Assembly (NCBI RefSeq): GCF_000758625.1
Contig: NZ_CP009283.1
Location: 2,367,501-2,431,500 of the forward strand
Direction of reading: 5' to 3'
DNA from: Paenibacillus sp. FSL R7-0273
Lineage (GTDB): Bacteria > Bacillota > Bacilli > Paenibacillales > Paenibacillaceae
Length of the DNA stretch: 64,000 bases
Below are positions 17,524 to 26,595 of this stretch, one piece after another. Within the stretch, counting starts at the first letter, position 1. Every line of letters begins with the position of its first letter. Below the pieces are notes generated by a model that had not been told where the DNA came from, made no database searches, and saw nothing but the letters and a program-made list of their open reading frames with translations. Both the position numbers and the translations under genes were made by a program.

Positions 17524-18315
17524 CTATGAATGTTTATATTTGATTGAGGGTTTTTTGTGAATAGCAGATGTCCGGGTCCGTATGGTGACAGGACGTTTCA
17601 GGTAAGCTTGGGACACACCCTTGGGATACAGGCGTTTTACTGTGAAAGAATCGCCTTTGGCATTCGGGCTTGAAGGCACGGCAACGGTGATTTTATTCTG
17701 GATCATAATGCCGCCGTTGGCCTGGACAAGCTTGGGACTTCTGCCGTTTACCCGGCAGCAGCGGAAGCAGACGTTCGACAGCCGGGCCAGATCGGCAACG
17801 GTGCCGCCTACCTGCGGCGCTTCCATAATCCACTCCGCAGAGGTCTGCGGACCGTTGTAGCGCTGGATGGTGCGGAAGGTCCAGCGTTTGCTCAGGTTGC
17901 ACAGCCGGATGCACCATCTTCCGGGGCTGAGCTTAACAATGCTGGCCCGCATCAGGTCTCCGGGGGATACGGGGAGCGGAATAACGGTTTCTGCCTCGGG
18001 AAGGATTTCCCACCAGGCATAATAATGGACCCTTCCGTTAACGGATTCGTGTCCGGTGCCGGTCTGAATCAGGCTGCCGTTCCTGAAGCCGTCAATTCCG
18101 ATCCATGCCGAAGAATAAGTCGGCTTAGCCGTAGGTTTTACGTAGGGAACAGTCCATTCGGCTGAGATCCGCCGGAAGGCACCCTTCTTGCCTTTGATGG
18201 CGTATCCGCTCCAGTTGCTTGACGTCCAGCCGAACCCGGTAATCCGGCTCCGGCCTGTATGGGTCTTGTCTGAAAGACAGGGCTGACCGCGCTGAAAACT
18301 ATGAACTGTGCTCAC
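17524..18315 (-). CDS. G1-family glutamic endopeptidase (eqolisin-like)
   Basis: A 263-aa protein with the signature of peptidase family G1, which uses a glutamine/glutamate pair. Visible blocks are TSSNWSGYA (31-39), ISAEWTVP (50-57), SSAWIGIDGF (68-77) followed by LIQTGTGHE with the candidate catalytic Gln84, YYAWWEILPE (98-107), and TSAEWIMEAP (158-167), which contains the candidate catalytic Glu. Fungal members are secreted acid proteases with propeptides; this one has no signal peptide and no propeptide. The start is GTG with a weak AAAGGCGGTG site 5 bases upstream. Family call is strong; substrate and location are unknown. Confidence 0.82.
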   Translation of the reverse strand: MSTVHSFQRGQPCLSDKTHTGRSRITGFGWTSSNWSGYAIKGKKGAFRRISAEWTVPYVKPTAKPTYSSAWIGIDGFRNGSLIQTGTGHESVNGRVHYYAWWEILPEAETVIPLPVSPGDLMRASIVKLSPGRWCIRLCNLSKRWTFRTIQRYNGPQTSAEWIMEAPQVGGTVADLARLSNVCFRCCRVNGRSPKLVQANGGIMIQNKITVAVPSSPNAKGDSFTVKRLYPKGVSQAYLKRPVTIRTRTSAIHKKPSIKYKHS

Positions 18316-18417
18316 TTGTCCACCGCCTTTTATCAGGTTCTGCTCTATTTAATGCGGTGTAGTCTCGTAAAGTATGGGTTATCCGTTAAAAAGGATTGGA
18401 GAGGACTTATAGCACAT

Positions 18418-19599
18418 ATGGAAAAACTGCTGAAGCTGCGAGGCTTCTATCTCTTTTTAGGCTTGGCCGGCGGTTCCTTCGGCTCCTATCTGACTCTGCT
18501 GCTGAAGGATAACGGCATGGATGTCAGCCAGATTGGCATGATGATGGCGACCGGCACCCTGATAGCCATCTGTATCCAGCCGATATGGGGGCTGATTGCC
18601 GACCGTTATAACCAGGCGCGTCTGGTGCTGATTCTGAGTGTGGCCGTACCTGCGGTGCTGGCTGCTTTTTACCGTTTCGATTATTTTATAGTCATGCTTC
18701 TGATCTACACAGTGTCTACCATCTTCTCTGCTACACAGGCGCCTATCGCCGATTCATACGCCATTGCAGCCGCGAACAAGGCCGGTTCCTCCTACGGCAG
18801 CATCCGGATGATGATGAGCATAGGAGCGGCCGTAGGGGCCTATGCGGGCGGGCAGTATATTGAGCGGTTTTCGGTATCCACGATCTGGCTGCCTTTTCTG
18901 ATCCTGAGCATGGTTGCAGTCGTTTTTGCTATGACTCTGCCAAAGCAGGCGGAAGAAAATCATATGATGAGCCAGTCCTTTTCACAGGGAGTGAAGCAGC
19001 TGCTCAGCAACCGGATTTTTCTGGCCTTTCTCGGCGGCTGCTTTCTGGTGAACCAGACGATGGCAGCCTTCGGAACCTATTTTGTAGTGGCGTTTCAGTC
19101 GGTGGGAGGATCGGCGAGCTATGCCGGGATTGCCCTGTTTATTGCTTCCTTTACCAATGTGCCGTCCATGCTCTATGCATCAAAGGTGATCCGCAGGCTG
19201 GGCCGCGAACGCACGCTGCTGATCGGGGCGCTCATTTATGTGCTGCGCTGGGGCATTCAGGTTGCCTTTCCATACCCTTCGGTTATGGTCGGTGTGCAGG
19301 TGCTGCATGGCCTGTCGTTTGGCCTTTTCTATATCGCTGCGGTTGAATATGTATCACAGATTACCTCGTCTGAAATTCAGGCGACCGGCCAAAGCGTCTT
19401 TAATATCGTCTTCTCCGGCTTTGCGGGGATTCTGGGCAATCTGCTGAACGGTGTGCTGCTCAGTCAAGGGGGAGTGGGGCTGATGAATCTGGCCTGCATG
19501 CTGAGTGCTGCCGTAGGTTCGCTTCTGCTGCTCTATGTAGCTATCAGATCGCGCCGCAAGGACCGGCTGCCTGTATCCTCTGACGGACTGGCTCTCTAG
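18418..19599 (+). CDS. MFS transporter (LacY/phenylpropionate-like subgroup)
   Basis: A 393-aa major facilitator with about 12 predicted helices, an intracellular DRYNQAR loop after helix 2 and a matching central loop near residues 200-215. It resembles the MFS_1-like group that contains the 3-phenylpropionate permease. Substrate unknown. The start at 18418 (MEKLLKLRGFYLF) is chosen because the first helix begins right after it; GGAGAGG lies 13 bases upstream, a little far. It is divergent from the glutamic peptidase. Confidence 0.85.
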   Translation: MEKLLKLRGFYLFLGLAGGSFGSYLTLLLKDNGMDVSQIGMMMATGTLIAICIQPIWGLIADRYNQARLVLILSVAVPAVLAAFYRFDYFIVMLLIYTVSTIFSATQAPIADSYAIAAANKAGSSYGSIRMMMSIGAAVGAYAGGQYIERFSVSTIWLPFLILSMVAVVFAMTLPKQAEENHMMSQSFSQGVKQLLSNRIFLAFLGGCFLVNQTMAAFGTYFVVAFQSVGGSASYAGIALFIASFTNVPSMLYASKVIRRLGRERTLLIGALIYVLRWGIQVAFPYPSVMVGVQVLHGLSFGLFYIAAVEYVSQITSSEIQATGQSVFNIVFSGFAGILGNLLNGVLLSQGGVGLMNLACMLSAAVGSLLLLYVAIRSRRKDRLPVSSDGLAL

Positions 19600-19650
19600 G
19601 CTCCTGCTGCCGCAATCTGACAGATGTGACTATTGAAAGGGGCATTATTT

Positions 19651-20181
19651 ATGACAACACGTGAACCGGTGCCTGCCAGCCGCTGGTACAGCACTGCTTT
19701 CCGCGTAAGATATCAGGAAACGGACAAGATGGGTGTGGTGTACCATGCCAACTACTTGAGCTGGTTTGAGAGCGGACGGACCGAAATGTTCCGCGGGCTT
19801 GGCTTTGCCTACCGCTCACTTGAGGAAATGGGTGTCCTGCTTCCCGTGACCGCGGCAGATTTGCAATTTAAAAGTCCGGCGCGCTATGATGATCTTATCA
19901 TCGTGTATGCACGGCTCAGCGTCTTCTCACCCTTAAGAGTGGAATATGAGTATGAAATCCGCCGGCTTACGGAGGATATTGGCCAAGACAGCATCGCAGG
20001 CTCCGGGAGCGTGCGGATTGCAATGCCGCTGGACCCGCCGCTGCCCGGCGAGCTGCTGGTGAGCGGTTCAACCTCCCACGTATGGCTGAATGCAGGGTGG
20101 AAGCCGGTCCGGCTGGACCGCGTACTGCCGGAGCTGTACCAGGCTATAACCGGGGCGCTGAGGGAAGAAGGAGGAGCATAA
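19651..20181 (+). CDS. YbgC/FadM-type acyl-CoA thioesterase (hotdog fold)
   Basis: A 176-aa single-hotdog protein. The motif VRYQETDKMGVVYHANYLSW (with the catalytic Asp and the HxxY element) places it in the 4-hydroxybenzoyl-CoA thioesterase group. Such enzymes hydrolyse acyl-CoA thioesters of broad range. The start at 19651 has AAAGGGG 8 bases upstream. Its stop overlaps the fxsA start by one base (TAATG), so translation is probably coupled. A C-terminal extension of about 35 residues goes beyond the usual 130-140. Confidence 0.85.
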   Translation: MTTREPVPASRWYSTAFRVRYQETDKMGVVYHANYLSWFESGRTEMFRGLGFAYRSLEEMGVLLPVTAADLQFKSPARYDDLIIVYARLSVFSPLRVEYEYEIRRLTEDIGQDSIAGSGSVRIAMPLDPPLPGELLVSGSTSHVWLNAGWKPVRLDRVLPELYQAITGALREEGGA

Positions 20182-20579
20182 TGATTAGAAGCAAATGGCT
20201 GTGGGCTGCAATGTTTGTAATCCCGGCTGTGGAATTATTCGGGTTCATTTACGTGGCAGGCTATCTCGGTGCGCCCAAAACACTGCTGATTATGGTGGTC
20301 ACTTCGGTGATCGGCTTCCTGATGATGCAGTTTGAAGGGAAGAAGGTACTGCAGGACAGCAAGGTGCAGATGCAGGAGGGCAGGGTGCCGGGACGGACCA
20401 TGCTTGACGGCTTATGTATATTTTTTGGCGGTCTGCTGCTGATCCTGCCGGGCTTTGTTACGGATATAATCGGTTTTTCACTGGTATTTCCGCTGACCCG
20501 GCCGCTGTACCGGGTTTTTCTGCTGAAATGGATCGAGAAAAAAATGAAAAACGGCACGTTCACCTTTTACCGGAGGTAG
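20181..20579 (+). CDS. fxsA: FxsA family membrane protein
   Basis: A 132-aa membrane protein of the FxsA family (E. coli FxsA suppresses phage T7 exclusion by the F plasmid; B. subtilis YtzA is the syntenic homologue). It has three to four hydrophobic segments, the conserved EGKKVLQDSKVQMQEGRVPG cytoplasmic stretch and GGLLLILPGFVTDIIG. The start overlaps the previous stop and follows GGAGG by 5 bases. Next to ytvI, as in Bacillus. Confidence 0.9.
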   Translation: MIRSKWLWAAMFVIPAVELFGFIYVAGYLGAPKTLLIMVVTSVIGFLMMQFEGKKVLQDSKVQMQEGRVPGRTMLDGLCIFFGGLLLILPGFVTDIIGFSLVFPLTRPLYRVFLLKWIEKKMKNGTFTFYRR

Positions 20580-20625
20580 AGGCGGACTGCCGTTTGGAGT
20601 GCAGGGATAGGTTGGTTTAGTGATG

Positions 20626-20662
20626 GCGCCTTTGTCCGCAATATGCGGCAGGGGCGTTTTTT
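20626..20662 (+). terminator. Terminator after fxsA
   Basis: CGCC..TTG..CCGCA and TGCGG..CAG..GGCG pair around ATA, followed by six T. It also lies downstream of convergent ytvI. Confidence 0.7.
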
Positions 20663-20711
20663 GTTTGTTTAGGGAATTAAACGGAACCCCTCCTTGAAGC
20701 ACCCGGCGCCG

Positions 20712-21827
20712 CTAATGCAGCTTGCCGCTAACGATATAGCTGTGCAGCGCGCGGAAAACTCCGGCACGGCTGAAGGCGCCCAGCACGACCAGCACGACCG
20801 GGCCAATCAGAATGCCGAGCATGCCGAACAGCTGGAGGCCGGCGAATACGCCGATCAGCATGAAGAGCGGGTCAACCCCGATGCTGCTGGCCAGTACCTT
20901 TGGCTCCAGTACCTGACGGGTGATAAGGATGATGCCGTAGAGCACGAGCAGTCCAGCGGCCAGCCCTAAATTGCCGGTCATGTAGGAATACAGCGCCCAC
21001 GGCAGCATAATAATACCTACACCGAGGTAGGGCACCGTGTCGATCAGCCCGATGGTCAGCCCGATGACAAAGGCGGAGTTGACCCCGAGCAGCAGTAGAC
21101 CAATGATCACAATGAATGCCGTGACGGAGATTAGCACCGCCTGGGCGCGGAGATAGCCGACCAGGGCTTTGCGCAGATCCTTCCAGATGTTAGATACGGG
21201 ACGCAGCAGGGGGGCGGGCAGGAGTCCGGTCAGTCTGGCGTTATGGCGCTCCCATCCGGTGCTGAGGAAAAATGCGGCCAGCACAATGACAATCAGGATC
21301 GTTCCGAGGCTCGGGAGTGCGGACACAAGCCCCAGAATCATATTGAAAAATCCGGTGATCAGCTTCGTTACGAATTGGCCTACCGTCTCCGTAGTCCGGG
21401 TGATATTACTGTCAATTGTAGCGTGATAGCCGGGATTATCGTGGTAAAACTGGTTGATCTGGTTAATAATATTCTGAATACTGGCATTGCGGCTGAGCGA
21501 CATCAGCAGCTCCCGCCATTCATCGGTGTGCAGATCAAAGGTCTGAAGCAGTACAATAAGCTCCTTGACAAGACGGGTAATCAGCGCGGTCAGCACCAGC
21601 GCGGTCCCCCCGATATAAAAGAGCAGCGACAGCACAACGGCCAGCCACCCCGGCAGCTTGAAGCCCTTAAGAATCAGCACCAGCGGATGGATAAGGTAAG
21701 CCAGCAGCCAGGCAAGCAGCAGCGGATAGATCAGCGGCAGCAGTACATATACAGCCAGCACCAGGCCGGCTCCGGCAAGTACGACCCACAGGCCGCGCAG
21801 CATTTTTTTTACCAGCGGAGAATCCAT
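20712..21827 (-). CDS. ytvI: YtvI, sporulation integral membrane protein (AI-2E transporter family)
   Basis: A 371-aa member of the AI-2E/PerM family with about eight helices, the same length as B. subtilis YtvI. Visible are a central amphipathic region (about 90-150), glycine-rich C-terminal helices and the GLIDTVPYLGVGIIMLPW motif typical of the family. YtvI is annotated as a sporulation membrane protein; the transported molecule is unknown. The start at 21827 has AGGAGGGG 6 bases upstream. Placed between fxsA and citZ as in Bacillus. Confidence 0.9.
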   Translation of the reverse strand: MDSPLVKKMLRGLWVVLAGAGLVLAVYVLLPLIYPLLLAWLLAYLIHPLVLILKGFKLPGWLAVVLSLLFYIGGTALVLTALITRLVKELIVLLQTFDLHTDEWRELLMSLSRNASIQNIINQINQFYHDNPGYHATIDSNITRTTETVGQFVTKLITGFFNMILGLVSALPSLGTILIVIVLAAFFLSTGWERHNARLTGLLPAPLLRPVSNIWKDLRKALVGYLRAQAVLISVTAFIVIIGLLLLGVNSAFVIGLTIGLIDTVPYLGVGIIMLPWALYSYMTGNLGLAAGLLVLYGIILITRQVLEPKVLASSIGVDPLFMLIGVFAGLQLFGMLGILIGPVVLVVLGAFSRAGVFRALHSYIVSGKLH

Positions 21828-21879
21828 TGTCCACCCCTCCTGTAAGCCCTGAGCTTCTGCTGAAAAACAGCTCGTCTAA

Positions 21880-22050
21880 TGTATATTCAGCTGTCAGAAT
21901 TGCAGACTATGAAATGCCGTGAAATGCTGAGAAGCAAAAAAACAGGGCATTAAATATAAACTGAAAGCGCAATCATGAAACGGGAATGCGGAATGTTTTT
22001 TTCTATCCCTCCGATAAAATCATTTGATGCCAAACAAAGCTTCCACGTTG
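21880..22050. other. Gene-free region before the citZ promoter
   Basis: This part of the 400-base gap between the divergent ytvI and citZ genes is AT-rich and without a supported ORF. The citZ promoter and cre candidate follow. Confidence 0.4.
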
Positions 22051-22079
22051 TTCACATAACCGTCAAAATCCGGTATGAT
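22051..22079 (+). promoter_or_regulatory. Candidate citZ promoter
   Basis: TTCACA and TATGAT are 17 bases apart, about 145 bases before the citZ start. Confidence 0.5.
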
Positions 22080-22161
22080 AATTAAAGGTTCTGTTTCGAA
22101 AGTTAGTTGCAATCCCCGGAAGGGGTATTACTGCCTGGTTTGTGAAGTTCTATCCTTAAAA

Positions 22162-22176
22162 TTGTAAATGTTTTCA
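22162..22176 (+). promoter_or_regulatory. Candidate cre (CcpA) site in the citZ leader
   Basis: TTGTAAATGTTTTCA matches the cre consensus WTGNAANCGNWNNCW at all but one position (T for the central C). It lies downstream of the promoter and 50 bases ahead of citZ, where binding would block elongation. CcpA repression of citZ is known in B. subtilis. Confidence 0.5.
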
Positions 22177-22226
22177 TGATGTCAGGAACGGCTCGCACAC
22201 CCTCGTTGGCAAAGGAGAGATATACT

Positions 22227-23339
22227 ATGACAGCTACTAAAGGCCTGGAAGGCATCGTCGCTACAACCTCCTCGATCAGCTCGATTGTGGACGGCGTACT
22301 CACCTACCGCGGATACGATATTGATGATCTTGCGGTAAATGCGACTTTTGAAGAGACCGCTTATTTGCTGTGGTTTGGTAACCTGCCGACTACCCCTGAG
22401 CTGCAGACCCTGCAGCGTGATTTCAGCGCTTTTGCGCCTATCCCGGAGCAGGTCATTGCCCAGATGAAGCTCTATCCCAAGGAAGCGAGCACGATGGCCG
22501 CGCTGCGTTCCGCCGTATCCAGCCTTGCGCTGTACGATGAAGCCGCCGATGACATGAGCCGTGAAGCCAATGTAATAAAAGCAGTGAAGCTGCAGGCGCA
22601 GATACCGACGATTGTGGCTGCGCTGGCGCGTATCCGCAAGGGTCTGGAGCCGGTGGCTCCAAAGGAAGGCGTCTCCATCGCCGAGAATTTCCTCTATATG
22701 CTCTGGGGCAGACAGCCGGATATTGTATCGGTTAAAGCACTGGATGCAGCCCTTGTCCTGCATGCCGACCATGAGCTTAATGCTTCTACCTTTGCCAGCC
22801 GCGTTACTGTGGCTACGCTGTCCGATATTTATTCCGGTGTAACCTCGGCCATCGGCGCGCTCAAAGGCCCGCTGCATGGCGGGGCGAATGAAGCCGTAAT
22901 GAAAATGCTGGAGGAGATCGGCAGTCTGGATGCGGTTGAGCCCTATATTAACGATAAGCTGGAGCGGCGCGAGAAGATTATGGGCTTCGGGCACCGCGTG
23001 TACAAAAACGGCGATCCGCGCGCCAAGCATCTGATGAAGATGTCCCAGGAGCTGGGAACGATGAAGAATGATACAACACTCTACGATATGTCCGTGAAGA
23101 TCGAGGAGCTGATTACCGGGCAAAAGGGGCTGAAGCCGAATGTCGACTTCTACTCGGCCTCCGTGTATACACAGCTGGGCATTGAGCGCGAGCTGTTCAC
23201 CCCGATCTTTGCAATCAGCCGGACCTCCGGCTGGACCGCGCATATTCTGGAGCAGTATGAGGACAACCGCATTATCCGTCCGCGTGCTGAATATACAGGA
23301 ATGCTGGAGCAGAAATACGTTCCGGTAGACGAGAGATAG
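22227..23339 (+). CDS. citZ: Citrate synthase
   Basis: A 370-aa citrate synthase of the short Gram-positive type, joining acetyl-CoA and oxaloacetate. The active-site histidines lie in GPLHGGANEAV and GFGHRVYKNGDPR, and the catalytic Asp in NVDFYSASVY. The start at 22227 follows AAAGGAGA by 8 bases. It heads the citZ-icd-mdh set; a long inverted repeat in the 159-base gap before icd may stabilise or process the transcript. Confidence 0.96.
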   Translation: MTATKGLEGIVATTSSISSIVDGVLTYRGYDIDDLAVNATFEETAYLLWFGNLPTTPELQTLQRDFSAFAPIPEQVIAQMKLYPKEASTMAALRSAVSSLALYDEAADDMSREANVIKAVKLQAQIPTIVAALARIRKGLEPVAPKEGVSIAENFLYMLWGRQPDIVSVKALDAALVLHADHELNASTFASRVTVATLSDIYSGVTSAIGALKGPLHGGANEAVMKMLEEIGSLDAVEPYINDKLERREKIMGFGHRVYKNGDPRAKHLMKMSQELGTMKNDTTLYDMSVKIEELITGQKGLKPNVDFYSASVYTQLGIERELFTPIFAISRTSGWTAHILEQYEDNRIIRPRAEYTGMLEQKYVPVDER

Positions 23340-23412
23340 GCAGGGGACTTGCAGGCGGCTGCCCCCCTTAGTAGAATTGTAGTTATGACAGTAACGCATT
23401 ATGAGTGAACCA

Positions 23413-23465
23413 GGCAGACGTTTTTAGTGCCGGCTTAGAGTCAAGGCTTCCGCAGAACGTCTGCC
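23413..23465 (+). other. Long-arm inverted repeat between citZ and icd
   Basis: GGCAGACGTT (23413-23422) is a perfect complement of AACGTCTGCC (23456-23465), giving a 10-bp outer stem over a 33-base interior just ahead of the icd ribosome site. No T run follows, so it is not an ordinary terminator. Confidence 0.6.
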
Positions 23466-23498
23466 GCTACTATACTTTTTTAGGAGGAATCCCCACAA

Positions 23499-24794
<1,296 letters not shown>

Positions 24795-24812
24795 TCTGTT
24801 ACTCCTGATCTT

Positions 24813-24850
24813 CGGGCCGGAGGAAGCTGAATGCTTCCAAGGCCCGTTTT
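24813..24850 (+). terminator. Terminator/attenuator between icd and mdh
   Basis: CGGGCC-GGAGGAAGC and GCTTCC-AAGGCCCG form a hairpin followed by four T. The short T tail suggests partial read-through to mdh. Confidence 0.65.
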
Positions 24851-24902
24851 GTGCGAGAAGGAGTATTAATAAAAATTAAATTAAAATTCAGGAGGTTCAC
24901 CT

Positions 24903-25844
24903 GTGGCCATCAAACGTTATAAAATTACTGTCGTAGGCGCCGGTTTTACCGGAGCTACCACAGCACTTATGCTTGCCCAGAAGGAGCTCGGCAACGTCGT
25001 GCTGCTCGATATTCCCCAGCTGGAGAATCCGACCAAGGGCAAAGCGCTGGATATGCTTGAGGCAGGTCCGGTCCAGAAGTTTGACAGCCAGATCACCGGC
25101 ACCTCCAACTACGATGATGCCGCAGATTCGGATATTGTCATTATTACAGCAGGCATTGCCCGCAAGCCGGGAATGAGCCGTGATGATCTGGTGAACACGA
25201 ATGCCAGCATCGTTAAATCAGTCTGTGAGAACATCAAGCGTGTAGCGCCAGAATCGATTGTTATCATTCTGAGCAATCCGGTTGATGCGATGACCTATGT
25301 GGCTTATAATGCCCTTGAATTCCCGAAGAACCGTGTTATTGGTCAATCCGGGGTACTGGATACGGCGCGTTATTGCACCTTTATTGCCCAGGAGCTTAAT
25401 GTTTCGGTAGAGGATGTGCGCGGCTTTGTCCTCGGCGGACACGGGGATGATATGGTGCCGCTCGTGCGTTATTCCAGTGTAGGCGGCATTCCGGTGGATA
25501 AGCTGATTCCCGAGGAACGTATTGCCGAGATCGTGCAGCGTACCCGTGTAGGCGGCGGGGAAATCGTCAGCCTGCTCGGCAACGGCAGCGCTTACTATGC
25601 GCCTGCAGCATCTCTTGTACAGATGACGGAAGCGATCCTCAAGGACAAGAAGCGTATTATTCCGGTCATCGCCCTGCTCGAAGGTGAATATGGGTACGAC
25701 AATCTGTTCATGGGTGTTCCTGCGCTGCTTGGCGCCGATGGTATTGAGACAATCTATGAGCTGGAGCTTACAGCTGAAGAGCAGGCAGCCCTGGATAAAT
25801 CGGCGGATTCAGTGCGTGCAGTTACGTCCGCTGTCAGTGTCTGA
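24903..25844 (+). CDS. mdh: Malate dehydrogenase
   Basis: A 313-aa LDH-type malate dehydrogenase interconverting malate and oxaloacetate. It has the Rossmann loop [15 protein letters not shown] with Asp at the end of strand 2 (VVLLDI), which favours NAD, the [12 protein letters not shown] block, and the catalytic His in [18 protein letters not shown] start, 7 bases after AGGAGG. Third of the citZ-icd-mdh group as in B. subtilis. Confidence 0.96.
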   Translation: MAIKRYKITVVGAGFTGATTALMLAQKELGNVVLLDIPQLENPTKGKALDMLEAGPVQKFDSQITGTSNYDDAADSDIVIITAGIARKPGMSRDDLVNTNASIVKSVCENIKRVAPESIVIILSNPVDAMTYVAYNALEFPKNRVIGQSGVLDTARYCTFIAQELNVSVEDVRGFVLGGHGDDMVPLVRYSSVGGIPVDKLIPEERIAEIVQRTRVGGGEIVSLLGNGSAYYAPAASLVQMTEAILKDKKRIIPVIALLEGEYGYDNLFMGVPALLGADGIETIYELELTAEEQAALDKSADSVRAVTSAVSV

Positions 25845-25970
25845 TCCGGACAGCTCCGGAAATCGGCTTCCATTTTATTTAATAAAGCGGGGTTTTCTTT
25901 TCTTGCGCAGCACAGTCGGTTATAATTAGTATGTAACTTATATCACAGCGACTATTAGAGGAGGTAGAGG

Positions 25971-26396
25971 ATGGACCGTTTTTTGTATTTTCTACATATG
26001 ATCGGGACTCTGGCGCTAGGCTTCTATCTGGTACTGCCGTTTATCTTAAGCGGGGCGCAGAAGCTCTCGGCACCGGCCAGAGAAGGTACGCTTAGCGCAA
26101 TTACCGGCTTCAACCGCTTTGCCCAGTTCGGGCTCATTATTCAGCTGCTGACCGGCGGCTACATGATGAGTCAGGATGATTACTCCGTAGCATGGATGGT
26201 TGTCGTAGTTGTGCTGCTTCTGGCTATGTTTGCGCTCGCAGGAATTATGGGCAAGCCTCTCCGCTTAGCAGCGGCTGGTATGCGCGAGAACCGCGATGTA
26301 TCGTCTTACACGGCCAAGCTGCGGACGATGAGCCTGCTGCTGATGGTTGTGCTGATCGCCATGATTTTCTTCATGGTCTACAGACGTATTATTTAA
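25971..26396 (+). CDS. Four-helix membrane protein, unknown function
   Basis: A 141-aa protein with four hydrophobic segments (about 5-27, 52-68, 74-96 and 114-137) and a short basic loop between the last two. The start follows GAGGAGG by 6 bases. I do not recognise the family. No enzyme or transporter motif is visible, and it stands alone between mdh and the SLH gene. Confidence 0.75.
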   Translation: MDRFLYFLHMIGTLALGFYLVLPFILSGAQKLSAPAREGTLSAITGFNRFAQFGLIIQLLTGGYMMSQDDYSVAWMVVVVVLLLAMFALAGIMGKPLRLAAAGMRENRDVSSYTAKLRTMSLLLMVVLIAMIFFMVYRRII

Positions 26397-26409
26397 TTGA
26401 AGAATCGGG

Positions 26410-26450
26410 AAATAGCTCCGGGGCTGCGGCTGCCGGGGCTATTTGGTTTG
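26410..26450 (+). terminator. Probable terminator after the 25971 gene
   Basis: AAATAGCTCCGG and CCGGGGCTATTT pair; the T tail is weak. Confidence 0.5.
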
Positions 26451-26595
26451 TGTACATATATAGGCTGTATATGGCGTGACAAAGACAACGTAATTGCCGG
26501 TAATGTATTCCTATTTGCCAAATATTAATGTAAAATAACAGCGTTTGGCGAAATAATGATTATACATGGTATTGCGGGGGAGAGAAGCAACAAGG

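Noticed and set aside
22182..23399. 405-aa minus-strand ORF opposite citZ
   Set aside because: Covers the citrate synthase gene and its leader entirely; no protein family is visible and codon patterns follow from citZ.
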